Source: CAIVAT01 sp964455285
GTDB lineage: Bacteria; Bacteroidota; Bacteroidia; Bacteroidales; FEN-979
Reading direction: 5' to 3'
Assembly (NCBI GenBank): GCA_964455285.1
Contig: CAYVVG010000001.1
Span: 76,917-140,916 of the forward strand
Length of the DNA stretch: 64,000 nt
Part shown: positions 1-9,332 of the stretch, piece after piece
Position numbering within the stretch: the stretch's first letter is position 1
Layout of the letters: every line of letters starts with the position of its first letter
The notes under the pieces: model-generated
The model's database searches: none
Told to the model about the DNA's origin: nothing
What the model saw: the letters and a program-made list of their open reading frames with translations, nothing else
Position numbers and translations under genes: made by a program

Positions 1-1301
1 AGGACAGTTGAACCCGCAAGGTCACAGATTTTAACAAGGAACCTTCCGGATATTCCTTGCAGCGTAACGATATCCTGAACAGGATTGGGATAGAAAGAGG
101 GATAACATTCCGGATTTCGATCCCCCGGAACGCCGGTGTACAGGGCTGACTTCACATCCGCAACAGCGCCTTCGATGATGGTCAGGTTGTAGGGAATACT
201 GGTGGGCGGAAGGGTGTACCATCCGTTGGCGGAACCGCCCCAACCGAAATTGAAATGGTAGAACTCATCGGTATTGTATCCGTCAACGACTACGTTATGA
301 CCGCCGGAACCTCCCTCGACCAGCAGCCCGAGTTGCACGGGCAACGCGGCTTTGATGTTTTCCGCGATCAGGGTGTTCAGCGTAGTGTCGTCGGGATACA
401 CCAGCCTCGACTCTTCAAAGCCGAACCGCTGCCAGGCCATGATCGCCTGTTCGAGCCCGAATGTGCCCGACACGGAGGAACTGTAGACCTGGCGAGCCGC
501 CACGCCGCAGGCAAAGGTAAGGGCCGCTTTCAAAGGATTGTTCAGTCCGTATTCCCACGAAACCTCCAGGCTGTCGAGCCAGTAATTCAGCGTATCGAAA
601 CAGGGAAAATCTCTGCTCTGGTAATCGTCGTCGATCCAGTAACTGTTACCGGAGCCATAACTGTGGTAGTAGTCATCGGCATCGCCGAAACGGGTGCCGT
701 TGATCCCGCGGTGGTAGTTGATCATCTGGGCCATGGCCGTGGCGGGACATCCGGCCACGCTCCGGTTGCCTGTATTCAGGTCGACAGGACACATATTGTT
801 GTATGGAGCCGACTGGGTCCAGTTTGTCTCGAGCCATCCCCCGGTATAGGTAGTCCCCTCGGGCGGCCATTGCTCGAATGAGGGCGACCGGCCGCCACCC
901 GACAGGAACTCCCTCCATTGCCGGCCTATCCGGGTTCGCTCACCTGCAGACAGGTAACGGTAACCTTCGGCCCGGAGTTGCAGGTCATGCACCACAATTT
1001 CTTTCCATTCCCGGGCCTGCAGGGTCGAAAGATCCATGCTCTGATCTGCCGACCAGGCATAAACCGGGGATACAGCGGTGGTGCCGGCCGTTACCACGAA
1101 TCCCGCAGGGCGGAACAGGAAAAGATGCCCGGCCACTTCATTGTTTTCCTTCACTAACGGTATGTCGGCAACGATTTCCATTCGTTGCGAGTGATGGAAC
1201 ATAAACATCTCCGCCGCATGTCTCAGCGAATCGGCAGGGATCTCCCTTGCGACAGAAGACAGACCTGACAGCAGGCAGAGCGTAAAGAATAATCGTCTCA
1301 T
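1..1301 (-). CDS. C10-family (streptopain-like) cysteine protease, 3' end cut by window edge
   Basis: Secreted cysteine endopeptidase of the SpeB/streptopain family. Reading the minus strand from the ATG at 1301 gives an open frame of 433 codons to the window edge. It has an N-terminal hydrophobic signal peptide (about residues 1-18), a propeptide with the typical segment GFVVTAGTTAVSPVYAWS (about 68-85), and a catalytic domain with the nucleophile Cys185 in AGCPATAMAQMINYH and catalytic His335 in GGHNVVVDGYN. The family block FHFNFGWGGSANGWYTL-like follows near residue 350. The last residues (about 400 onward, SFYPNPVQD then FLVKICDLAG) start a T9SS C-terminal sorting domain, so the protein is probably exported through the outer membrane. 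Family and catalytic residues are clear; the role (nutrient proteolysis or virulence-like) is not. The gene is incomplete here. Confidence 0.88.
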   Translation of the reverse strand, partial: MRRLFFTLCLLSGLSSVAREIPADSLRHAAEMFMFHHSQRMEIVADIPLVKENNEVAGHLFLFRPAGFVVTAGTTAVSPVYAWSADQSMDLSTLQAREWKEIVVHDLQLRAEGYRYLSAGERTRIGRQWREFLSGGGRSPSFEQWPPEGTTYTGGWLETNWTQSAPYNNMCPVDLNTGNRSVAGCPATAMAQMINYHRGINGTRFGDADDYYHSYGSGNSYWIDDDYQSRDFPCFDTLNYWLDSLEVSWEYGLNNPLKAALTFACGVAARQVYSSSVSGTFGLEQAIMAWQRFGFEESRLVYPDDTTLNTLIAENIKAALPVQLGLLVEGGSGGHNVVVDGYNTDEFYHFNFGWGGSANGWYTLPPTSIPYNLTIIEGAVADVKSALYTGVPGDRNPECYPSFYPNPVQDIVTLQGISGRFLVKICDLAGSTV

Positions 1302-1328
1302 ATAATAGAATATTGATCAGGATATTTT

Positions 1329-4300
1329 TCAAACAGTCCCGGACTCGTCAACGGCAGTATTTTCGTCATAACTTTCCATGATCTCGTTGAGATCGAACAT
1401 TTTTCCTGCGTTCTGTTCGACCAGTTTTTTATATTGAGCCGGATTGATTGCCCGGATGACCGATAACAATTTTGCCAGTCCTGGTTTTTGTTCTCCGATA
1501 TCTTCATCTCCGAAAGAATCACTTAATTTCTGAATGATTGATTTGTCGACCACCAGGAAATAGGCGATCACGGGTTTGATGCGATTGATCACTTCGAGGA
1601 GGTTGGCAAACCCGATGAAATACCGGGGGGAAATGGCGAACGTCCTCGGCATGAGATACTGCAGCCGTTTGGTAATCCTGATCGCCATCCCCATATCAAC
1701 CTGAGATATCACGTCTAAAAATTTTGCAGTAGGTTGAAAATCATCAGGATAAACAAAGTATTGCGTCGCATACTGGATGATGACTGCTTCTCTCGAAGAG
1801 ATTTCCCGGATCAAGTCCTCCGACCGGATATCCTCTCCCATCTCCCCTGATTTTTGGATCAAATAGCCCAGCAAATGCGTAAATGTCCGTATGTGGATCC
1901 GATGGTGTATAGGCTGTCGTTTCAACAATTCCAACCAGTCAATCTTCCTGATAACCTCTTTCTGTTTCTCCTCCCCGAGACTCGAAACAAGCGAACAAAA
2001 GGAGGCAGTCTCCTTGTTCGTGATCAGCCGGGAATAAGAAAAGATATCCTCGAGTTTGAAATAGGCCGACAGTCTCTCTTTGCATGGCCCCAGGGCGTGG
2101 ATGAAATTCAACAGCATCGGCAACCGGGGTGCCCCGGGTTGAATACAGGTTTGAGCCACCTTTTCCCAGTTCAGTCGTTCGAGGAGTTCCCTTTTACCCG
2201 GATGAGAACCGAATGCGTTCAGCAGCCCGGCTACCTGGTCAAGTTGCTCCGCCTGAGCCATGTTCATCTTTTCAGCCAGTTGGTCATAGGCCAGTTTGTT
2301 CAGCAGGTCTTGCGTTTTCCTGCCCCCTCCGAGGGCAATGATGAAGTCAGCCACCTGGTTGAAATGGCCCACCTCCGCATGCCTTATTCTCCCTGCCAAT
2401 CTATCCAGGTTGAGTTTTTCGATGAAGACTGTTCTTTCAGGATGACCGGAGAGTGAATTCAACAGGGTAGCCACCCTGGATAACTGGTTGAGCTCTACAG
2501 CGTTAGCCGCCTTTGCCAGCTTCTCCAGTTCCAGGGCAACAATGAATTTTCTTCCCTGTGCATGATAACCGATCGCCCCGATGAGATAGGCGATTGAATG
2601 AAATACGACCACCTCATAGGTTTTGATCGATTTCGCCAGTCGCTCGACATCTAAATGGCTGATAAAAAAATCTTTGTCTTTCGTCGATTGCAATGCATTG
2701 ATAAAATCGGCCAGCTGAGTGAATTGTGATTCTCTTGCTTCATTCGCATGCAGGGCCATTTTGGCGAGGTCGAGAAGGGAAAGAAACCTGTGTTTCTCCT
2801 TGGAAACACCCAGGGCGTTGATGACACTGGAAATCTGCGAAAACTGTCCCACCGCGGCTTCACTCGCGTGACGGGCCATTTTGCCGACATCCAGCTTCTC
2901 AATGAAGCTTGCCCGGTTTCGCCCGAAGATGTGGATAAAATCCTGAATTGCTTTGAATTTCGATGGTGGTGCTTCTGAAGCCTGAACAGCAACACATTCA
3001 AAATAGGCCGGGGTCAGCAGGAGATTGTAAAACGCCGGGTGGAATCGCTTCAGCGTTGTCAGCAGAAACGGGTATACGTGTAACTTTTCAACCACAAGGC
3101 TTGTGAGAAAACCGTTCACCCATACCGTGTTTTCCTGTAAAAGCAATGCCTGGCATTTCCGTATCGCATTAAAAAAGATCCCGAAATAGATGTGATCGGC
3201 ATAATTCGTTGTCAGCAGATTTTGGAATGCCTGAAGGATCATCCTGATCATGAACTCGTCGCTGATCTGGTCAGTGATCGATTTTACGATGGCCTGTGAC
3301 ATCCTGTAATGCGGTGCCTTCAGGAAAACATTGTCCAGTTCTTTTCTGTGTTCCAGGATCAGCAATCTTCCGCTATCCTGGGAGGCAAGGTCGGTGATCA
3401 ACCGGGACGGCGTATAAGATTCCATCTTTTTTTGCAAAAGTGGCGGTCCGGCACCGACCAACAATTCGATAAACTCAACCTGGCTGATTGCTTTATCCCC
3501 GGTAATGATATTCCTCGCTGAAAACAGGAAAATGGCCAGTATCAACAGATCCCGCTCATTTCGACGGGATATCTTTCCAAGTAATTGTGCAATCCTTTCT
3601 TCACCGGCTGAGGCGATAAAATTGAAATGCCATGGATCATGGATCTTGCCATTTTCTTTCATCCTGATTGCCTCCTCCAGGCCTTTGCACCTTGCCGTGA
3701 TCACCTCCCTGACCAGCGGGTTTTCAGAACGATAAAAGTCCCTCATCAGCCTGGGATAAAATTCATCAAAGGCAATACCGACAGCGTCAGGATTATCCTG
3801 CGGGCCTATTTCCAGGTAGTTGGTATTGATCCAGATGACCTTTCCGTTTTTATTCTGGCGGGCCTCTTCCTCAAACTCATACCTGAGTGCATTTTCAAAC
3901 GGCAGGTTGTGGGCGTCATCTACCAGTATGATCTTATGCCGGTTACCTTTCAGAGCATCCAGTTCATCAAGCACCTGGGGTATCTCCTTTGTCTCCTTTA
4001 TCCGATCAATAACCAGCCGGTAGCCCCTGCATTTGCTCCAGGGAATTTTGATGGATAACCGGTAGGAAAACCCCAGTCTCCTCCGGTATCGGAAAATAGC
4101 GTGATAAGCCAGCAGGGTTTTACCGTCGCCGGGCTTACCATTCTCCCACACAAATCTTTTTTCGTAAAGAGCCCGATAGATTTTGTCAATTTCCACGCTG
4201 ACAGGGGCGACATGAACAAACCAGGGTTGTGATTTCTCAGAATTCAATATTCCGTCCACGCCTTTCCTGAGGTTTTCCTTTGAAGGCTTTCCAAATTTCA

Positions 4301-4571
4301 GCGGTTCGAAATAGTGCTTGTCAGGTTTTTTAAGCGCGATATACAACCGGCTTAGCAGGTAGGAAATCAGTAAAATGAGAATGAAAATTCCCCCGTAAGC
4401 GATAGCAGCGGCTGACCTGCTTTTCGGATCGAGCGATAATTCCTTATTGATCAGAGGGATCAAAACGGACATGAATCCCTCTTTGAACAGGGCGGTCAGT
4501 GCAATGAAAATACTCAATGGCACCAGCGCGGCCCAACGTTTCAGGCCCAGTCGTTTGGTTTTTCTTTTCAT
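1329..4571 (-). CDS. Membrane-anchored P-loop NTPase with seven tandem 40-residue helical repeats (STAND-like)
   Basis: A 1080-residue protein. Two hydrophobic segments lie at about residues 13-42 and 55-80. A P-loop NTPase follows: Walker A GKPGDGKT (145-152), Walker B KIILVDDAH (213-221, with D218-D219). A helical middle region precedes residues 556-835, where seven repeats of exactly 40 residues run without a gap. Each has the pattern F/L-I/L-x-x-L then K/R-L/M-A near positions 9-11 and a L/I-N-A-L/F-G-like end near 29-33; degenerate units sit on both sides. Transmembrane anchor, NTPase and superhelical repeat sensor resemble the plan of STAND ATPases, some of which act in antiphage defence; that role is inference. 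The start overlaps the stop of the SIMPL gene by 4 bp (ATGA), so the two are probably translated together. The gene looks more AT-rich than its neighbours by eye. Confidence 0.8.
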   Translation of the reverse strand: MKRKTKRLGLKRWAALVPLSIFIALTALFKEGFMSVLIPLINKELSLDPKSRSAAAIAYGGIFILILLISYLLSRLYIALKKPDKHYFEPLKFGKPSKENLRKGVDGILNSEKSQPWFVHVAPVSVEIDKIYRALYEKRFVWENGKPGDGKTLLAYHAIFRYRRRLGFSYRLSIKIPWSKCRGYRLVIDRIKETKEIPQVLDELDALKGNRHKIILVDDAHNLPFENALRYEFEEEARQNKNGKVIWINTNYLEIGPQDNPDAVGIAFDEFYPRLMRDFYRSENPLVREVITARCKGLEEAIRMKENGKIHDPWHFNFIASAGEERIAQLLGKISRRNERDLLILAIFLFSARNIITGDKAISQVEFIELLVGAGPPLLQKKMESYTPSRLITDLASQDSGRLLILEHRKELDNVFLKAPHYRMSQAIVKSITDQISDEFMIRMILQAFQNLLTTNYADHIYFGIFFNAIRKCQALLLQENTVWVNGFLTSLVVEKLHVYPFLLTTLKRFHPAFYNLLLTPAYFECVAVQASEAPPSKFKAIQDFIHIFGRNRASFIEKLDVGKMARHASEAAVGQFSQISSVINALGVSKEKHRFLSLLDLAKMALHANEARESQFTQLADFINALQSTKDKDFFISHLDVERLAKSIKTYEVVVFHSIAYLIGAIGYHAQGRKFIVALELEKLAKAANAVELNQLSRVATLLNSLSGHPERTVFIEKLNLDRLAGRIRHAEVGHFNQVADFIIALGGGRKTQDLLNKLAYDQLAEKMNMAQAEQLDQVAGLLNAFGSHPGKRELLERLNWEKVAQTCIQPGAPRLPMLLNFIHALGPCKERLSAYFKLEDIFSYSRLITNKETASFCSLVSSLGEEKQKEVIRKIDWLELLKRQPIHHRIHIRTFTHLLGYLIQKSGEMGEDIRSEDLIREISSREAVIIQYATQYFVYPDDFQPTAKFLDVISQVDMGMAIRITKRLQYLMPRTFAISPRYFIGFANLLEVINRIKPVIAYFLVVDKSIIQKLSDSFGDEDIGEQKPGLAKLLSVIRAINPAQYKKLVEQNAGKMFDLNEIMESYDENTAVDESGTV
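2067..2906 (-). repeat. Seven in-frame 120-bp coding repeats (40 residues each)
   Basis: Residues 556-835 of the NTPase gene divide into seven consecutive units of exactly 40 residues starting FIEKLDVGKM, FLSLLDLAKM, FISHLDVERL, FIVALELEKL, FIEKLNLDRL, LLNKLAYDQL and LLERLNWEKV. The DNA copies have diverged, so they are an old protein-level repeat rather than a fresh tandem duplication. A 38-residue unit just before and a looser one just after extend the array. Confidence 0.9.
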
Positions 4572-5314
4572 TCTATCGAATACTCCACGCTCACCACCAC
4601 CCGCACTTTCTTGTACAGGTCGGAGTTGTTCCCTCCAAATCCACCTTCGGTCTGCCCGGCAAGGAAATCGTCGCGGTCGATGATGGAAAAGAGTCCCTGG
4701 GTGGCCTTCTTCAGCCCGCCCAGTTTCGTGCCACTCTCCTTGGCGAACTGCACCGCAGCTTCACGGGCATTCCGGGTGGCTTCGGTCAGCATGGCCGGCT
4801 TGATGGTGTTCAGTTTCGTGAAGACAAACTTCACGGTTCCTTCGTAGGGATTGTTGCTGATGGCCACTCCCGCCTTGAGCAACTCGTCGGTCATCCTGCT
4901 CACTGCCTGCACCTGGTCAACATGGTCGCTGCGGACCTGGATCACCTTCTCGATGATGTAACGGAATGCGTCAACCGTATTATTATTGTATTCCTGGGCC
5001 CTTTTGTCGGTGACGATCAGATCCTTCTGAATGATCTCTTCCTCTCTGATCCCGTTCTTCAGCAGGAAAGCGACCACCTTGTTCCTTGCGTCGTCGATGG
5101 CGCGGCTGCCTACGATGAGATCGTTGCCTGCTACCCGGGTCTTGATGGTCCAGACGGCAAAGTCGGCTTTCACCTCCCTTTCGGAGAATCCTTTTACCGA
5201 AACCGAACGGTCTTCCTTCCGGAACCGTTCCAGCGAACGGCCCAGGATCAGTGCACCCAGCGCCAAACCGGCCATGAGGGCCAGCGACAGCATGAGGGTC
5301 TTTTTCATTTCCAT
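4568..5314 (-). CDS. SIMPL domain (DUF541) protein
   Basis: A 248-residue protein with one N-terminal hydrophobic segment (about residues 5-25), acting as a signal anchor or uncleaved signal, and a SIMPL/DUF541 domain over the rest (typical start RSVSVKGFSEREVKADFAVW; typical end VRVVVSVEYSIE). Family members are periplasmic or membrane-bound and form oligomeric assemblies; the biochemical role is poorly known, with links to oxidative stress in some bacteria. Two in-frame starts are possible (5314 and 5308, M-E-M-K). Its stop codon overlaps the start of the NTPase gene (4571) by 4 bp, which suggests translational coupling and a shared job in the envelope. Confidence 0.85.
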   Translation of the reverse strand: MEMKKTLMLSLALMAGLALGALILGRSLERFRKEDRSVSVKGFSEREVKADFAVWTIKTRVAGNDLIVGSRAIDDARNKVVAFLLKNGIREEEIIQKDLIVTDKRAQEYNNNTVDAFRYIIEKVIQVRSDHVDQVQAVSRMTDELLKAGVAISNNPYEGTVKFVFTKLNTIKPAMLTEATRNAREAAVQFAKESGTKLGGLKKATQGLFSIIDRDDFLAGQTEGGFGGNNSDLYKKVRVVVSVEYSIE

Positions 5315-5451
5315 AACCAGGGGGATTTGGGGGAATAAAGGTAATGAGATTCGGCGAAGCAGGAAAATAATTCACACCGGAGTTCCCGCGATCCATCATG
5401 GACAGGACGGAAAATATTCCGGCGCACGTCGCCGGATTGCAGATTAAAGAA

Positions 5452-5459
5452 TAAATTTG
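5452..5459 (+). promoter_or_regulatory. -7 promoter element TAAATTTG
   Basis: Perfect match to the Bacteroidota -7 consensus TAnnTTTG, 22 nt before the ATG at 5482. No clear -33 TTTG at 19-21 nt spacing. Confidence 0.45.
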
Positions 5460-5481
5460 AACTGTCATATACCGATTCGTC

Positions 5482-7293
5482 ATGACCTCCGTGAAAAGAT
5501 CCATTTTATTTGCCATTTCAGCACTTATGCTTCTGGCAATCGCCGGCGGGACCACCTCCTGCAAAAAAAAGGAAGAGTCATCCTCCACGCTGATCGTTAA
5601 GGTTCTTTATGACGGCGATCCCCTTGCCAACGTCCATGTTTTCACGGTGCCCTTCACGACGGATGCCATAACCGATATGTACGGCCTGACCAAAATAACC
5701 GGAGTGCCGGCCGGCGAGTACCAGGTGTACGCGGAATCCGGAAGTGTCACCGGAAAATCCATCATCATGGTGGGGCAGAACGAAGTTCAGAATGCCACGG
5801 TCGATATCAATTATACCGGCCCCATCACCTTTATTCCGCAAATCTCCTTCCTCCTTCCGGATCTTTCCTGTTCTTACGCTCCGGGAGATACCGTGACATT
5901 CAGGGTGAAAGTCACGAATTTCAAAGAGGGCAGCCCGGTCACCTGGAACAGCGACCTTGACGGGCATCTGGCTTCCACCCCGGTCACGGAGGAGGGCTTC
6001 AGCGATTTTACCACCCATACCCTGTCCAGGGGGGAACATGTCATCACCGTAAAGGCGGAGGGAAGGGAAGGATACAACGCGGTTAAAGTCAATCATGTCA
6101 GCATGGACGGTCCCCGGAAAGTCTATCTGTATCCGCCCGGGATCACCGGAAACACGGTCACCCTGAGATGGTCGAAATATGCAGACAACGATTTTTCTTT
6201 TTACCAGGCCAACTGCAGGTACAATACAGGCCCAGGCGTACCCTTCACCGGCACGATCTCAACGGGCAGCATCACCGTCGTGAGCGACACTTCGGTCACC
6301 TTTCAGCTACCCTATTCATTCTGCACCGTTCAGTTTTACATTATGGCCGGCAATGGCAGCGGGAAATACAATATCAGCAACACCCGGGAGTTTTCGCACA
6401 ACACGGGGATGGTTTTCGAGGGGACTCCTGTTCAAATGATGCAACACCCGCTGAACAACTGGATCTACCTGGTCTTTGCCGATCACACGGTTCTGTACGA
6501 TTATCAAACCAAAACAACGGTTGCATCCTGCAACGTCGGGAGCTCATCCCGATTCACCGACCTGGGCGACAACGGGGCCGGGATCGAGCTGTACCTTCCC
6601 GGTCAGTCGACACTGAAGGTGCTCGATGGCAACACTCTGACGCTGAAAAAGGAGATCACCTTTCCCCATGAACTGATTTCAGTGGTTTCCAGCGGGCTGG
6701 GTTTCCTGATCTGTTCCCAGCGATCCGAGTCGGCCGATGTCAAACCCCTCCAGGTGTATTCCCTGTCGCAGCAAGCCCTGATCGCAGAGGGAGGAGAGCC
6801 GTTCGACACCTATTACATGAAAAAGATCCCCGGCCGTAATGCCCTTGCCGCGTGCACCCGGAGGGGATACAGCTCGGAGTTGGATTATTTTGAATACGAT
6901 GATCTCGGATCGGTCACCCTGCATAACAATATCTACAACGCCGGCGGGGGATTCAGCGCAGAGGTGATGGAGATGTCGCCCACCGGGGAATATTTCTGTG
7001 TGGGAATCAACGGGTACTTCAGGACCACCGATCATGATCTGACCAGCGTAGCGTACCTCAACGGTTCCGACCAGGTTTCCGACTTCGCATTCAATGACGC
7101 GGGGACCAGGGCGTATAGCTGTTCCTCCAACTCATCGCTCATCCATGAGTACCTTTACCCTTCCGGGTCGGTCGAAGGGGAGCATCTAGTTTACGGCAGT
7201 CCCCTTCATATGGTGTGTCGCGGCAGCACCTGTATCGTTGCTTCGCGCACCGCCAACGGTTCTCAATGCTGCATTGTGACCGTACAATTATAG
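5482..7293 (+). CDS. Surface or periplasmic lipoprotein with carboxypeptidase-regulatory-like domain and WD40-like propeller
   Basis: A 603-residue lipoprotein. The signal peptide ends in the lipobox GGTTSC with the lipidated Cys27 followed by KKKEESSS, a charge pattern compatible with the outer membrane. Residues about 35-110 look like a carboxypeptidase regulatory-like beta sandwich (LIVKVLYDGDPLANVHVF; DMYGLTKITGVPAGEYQVYA). Residues about 120-205 resemble a PKD/Ig-like fold, and 215-300 a fibronectin-type fold. From about 310 to the end repeated short beta motifs suggest a WD40/YVTN-like propeller. No catalytic motif was seen, so binding or a structural role is more likely than enzymatic activity. 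It is followed after 28 bp by the TMTC-like gene on the same strand. Confidence 0.75.
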   Translation: MTSVKRSILFAISALMLLAIAGGTTSCKKKEESSSTLIVKVLYDGDPLANVHVFTVPFTTDAITDMYGLTKITGVPAGEYQVYAESGSVTGKSIIMVGQNEVQNATVDINYTGPITFIPQISFLLPDLSCSYAPGDTVTFRVKVTNFKEGSPVTWNSDLDGHLASTPVTEEGFSDFTTHTLSRGEHVITVKAEGREGYNAVKVNHVSMDGPRKVYLYPPGITGNTVTLRWSKYADNDFSFYQANCRYNTGPGVPFTGTISTGSITVVSDTSVTFQLPYSFCTVQFYIMAGNGSGKYNISNTREFSHNTGMVFEGTPVQMMQHPLNNWIYLVFADHTVLYDYQTKTTVASCNVGSSSRFTDLGDNGAGIELYLPGQSTLKVLDGNTLTLKKEITFPHELISVVSSGLGFLICSQRSESADVKPLQVYSLSQQALIAEGGEPFDTYYMKKIPGRNALAACTRRGYSSELDYFEYDDLGSVTLHNNIYNAGGGFSAEVMEMSPTGEYFCVGINGYFRTTDHDLTSVAYLNGSDQVSDFAFNDAGTRAYSCSSNSSLIHEYLYPSGSVEGEHLVYGSPLHMVCRGSTCIVASRTANGSQCCIVTVQL

Positions 7294-7321
7294 GGAGAAA
7301 AACCAAGCGCCCGTTATCCCC

Positions 7322-9247
7322 ATGAAACCAAGCACCCAATCAAAAAAGAGAAAGACCGGCCCCGCCATAAAGTCGCCTGCATTCAAAAAACAGGTCCTGC
7401 CAAATCCCACCACCCGCAACGACCGGCTTTGGGCACTGGCGATCTTCCTGCTGGCCTTCGCCCTTTACGCCAATACACTTCCCAACCAGTACGTCATGGA
7501 TGACTTCAGCGTTCTGAGCGACAATTTTGTCGTCAAACGGGGCGTCGAAGGCATCTCCACGATCCTCTCTACTCCCTACCGGTACGGCTTCAACCTGCTG
7601 AGCGACAACCTGTACCGTCCGCTTACGCTGGTGATGTTCGCCATCGAATGGCAGATCGCCCCTGACACCCCCATGCTGAGTCACTTCATCAACATCCTGT
7701 TTTATGCTTTCACTGCGGTACTCCTCTTCTTCCTGCTCAGGAAACTGCTGCGGGGGAAAAACCTGACGGCCGCACTGATCGCCGCGCTCCTGTGGGTTTT
7801 TCACCCTGTGCATACCGAGGTGGTGGCCAACATCAAGAGCCGTGATGAGATCATGTCGGCATTCTTCGTCTTTCTGACCTTGTTGCTCTTCCTGCGCTAC
7901 CTCGAAACGAGAAAGATCCTCCTGCTCGCCGGAGCGTTGGTGACCTACCTGCTTGGCTTTTTCTCCAAGGAGGGCGTAATCACCTTCCTGGTCCTCTTCC
8001 CTCTGGCAGGGTGGTACTTCACCGATGCCGGCCTGAAACGAAGCCTCGCTGCTTCGGCGCTGATGCTGATCCCGGCCGCGATCTTCCTGCTGATCCGCCA
8101 CAACGTGCTTTCCACCTACGCCACTCCTTTCGTCCCCGGTGTCGCCGACAACCTGCTGGTGGCCGCACCCGACATTCCGACCCGGCTCTCCACCGCCATC
8201 CTGATCCTGGGAAAGTACCTGTTGCTCATGCTGGCACCCTATCAGCTGGTCTCCGATTACTCCTTCAACCAGATTCCCATCACCGGTTGGTCCTCGCCGC
8301 TGGTATGGATCTCCTTCCTGGTCTATGCAGCTGCCGTGGTCTACTCCTTCCTGAAGATCAGCAAACGTTCGGCGGTCGTCTTCTCCATGCTTTTTTTCCT
8401 CGTCACCATGAGCATTGCCAGCAACCTATTCACGCTCATCGGCACCTCTTTTGCCGAACGGCTCCTGTTCCTGCCGTCGGCCGGTTTATGCCTGCTGGCA
8501 GGAATCCTGCTGGTGAGGATCCAGCCAGTACCGGAAGCGCAGGGAGAACCTGCGAACCTGAAGCGGGTTTTTTCGAGGTACCCGGTTGCATGGGTGATCA
8601 CCGGTTTGCTTCTCTCCCTGTATGCGGTGAAGACCGTGAGTCGCAACGCCGAGTGGCGCGATCCCTGGACGCTGGCCACCACCGACGTCAAGCGATCGCC
8701 CAACAGCGCCCACATGCGCTATTACAGCGGGATGGCATACCGCGACAAAGCCAAAGAGCAGGAGGATCCGTCCAAATTCGGTGAATACATGCAGCAGGCC
8801 ATCCGGGAGTTCCAGACCTGTGTCCGGATCCTGCCTTCGTTCAGCGAAGGGTACGAACAGCTCGGACTGGCCTGGTACCGGATGAAAAACCCCGGCGAGG
8901 CGATCCGAAACTATGAGCTGGCGCTGAAACTGAGTCCCGGGAAAGCCCCCACCCATTCGAACCTGGGGATGATCTATTTCGAGCGGAAGGAGTATGGCAA
9001 AGCTTTCGAATTGTACAAAAGGGCCACGGAGCTGGACTCCAACTTCGCCGACGGATTCCTCAACCTGGGCAGCATGTACGGGATGCAGAAACAGTTTGAG
9101 CTCGCCGCCCGCAACTTCGAGCGGTCGGTCAGGCTGAAACCCGAGAACCCCCAGGCGTGGTACTACCTCGGCATCACCTACCGGTCGCTGAACCGTGAAG
9201 ACAAGGCCCGCGAATGCCTGGCCAGGGCGGAGGAATTGAGGAGATGA
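7322..9247 (+). CDS. TMTC/DUF1736-like polytopic membrane protein with C-terminal TPR repeats
   Basis: A 641-residue protein. After a basic N-terminus there are about ten transmembrane segments between residues 35 and 440. An acidic pair in the first outer loop (NQYVMDDFSVLSDN, D59-D60) is typical of GT-C glycosyltransferases of the PMT/TMTC type. The segment RNAEWRDPWTLATTDVKRSP is typical of DUF1736/TMTC proteins. At least three or four TPR units follow from about residue 480 to the end (for example FSEGYEQLGLAWYRMKNPGE and NSNLGMIYFERKEYGKAFEL-like). The likely role is a glycosyltransferase or glycan-related membrane enzyme; the substrate cannot be told. It probably shares a transcript with the lipoprotein gene upstream. 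Confidence 0.8.
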   Translation: MKPSTQSKKRKTGPAIKSPAFKKQVLPNPTTRNDRLWALAIFLLAFALYANTLPNQYVMDDFSVLSDNFVVKRGVEGISTILSTPYRYGFNLLSDNLYRPLTLVMFAIEWQIAPDTPMLSHFINILFYAFTAVLLFFLLRKLLRGKNLTAALIAALLWVFHPVHTEVVANIKSRDEIMSAFFVFLTLLLFLRYLETRKILLLAGALVTYLLGFFSKEGVITFLVLFPLAGWYFTDAGLKRSLAASALMLIPAAIFLLIRHNVLSTYATPFVPGVADNLLVAAPDIPTRLSTAILILGKYLLLMLAPYQLVSDYSFNQIPITGWSSPLVWISFLVYAAAVVYSFLKISKRSAVVFSMLFFLVTMSIASNLFTLIGTSFAERLLFLPSAGLCLLAGILLVRIQPVPEAQGEPANLKRVFSRYPVAWVITGLLLSLYAVKTVSRNAEWRDPWTLATTDVKRSPNSAHMRYYSGMAYRDKAKEQEDPSKFGEYMQQAIREFQTCVRILPSFSEGYEQLGLAWYRMKNPGEAIRNYELALKLSPGKAPTHSNLGMIYFERKEYGKAFELYKRATELDSNFADGFLNLGSMYGMQKQFELAARNFERSVRLKPENPQAWYYLGITYRSLNREDKARECLARAEELRR

Positions 9248-9292
9248 CCCCACCCCGGCCTGCGGCCTTCCCCTCCCCAAACAGGGAGGGGC
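9247..9292 (+). repeat. 46-bp G/C-rich palindromic element, copy A
   Basis: Begins accccaccccggcctgcggc and ends in the palindrome cccctcccc/aaac/agggagggg. It is identical over 46 bp to the copy at 39694-39739 and nearly identical, in inverse orientation, to 9839-9882. It starts at the stop codon of the gene to its left. Confidence 0.9.
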
Positions 9293-9332
9293 CCACGGCT
9301 AATGACTCCCGACCCACAGACCAGCAAAAAGT

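Noticed and set aside
255..881. Plus-strand frame of 208 codons near the left edge
   Set aside because: Antisense to the C10 protease, whose motifs and catalytic residues are clear on the minus strand.
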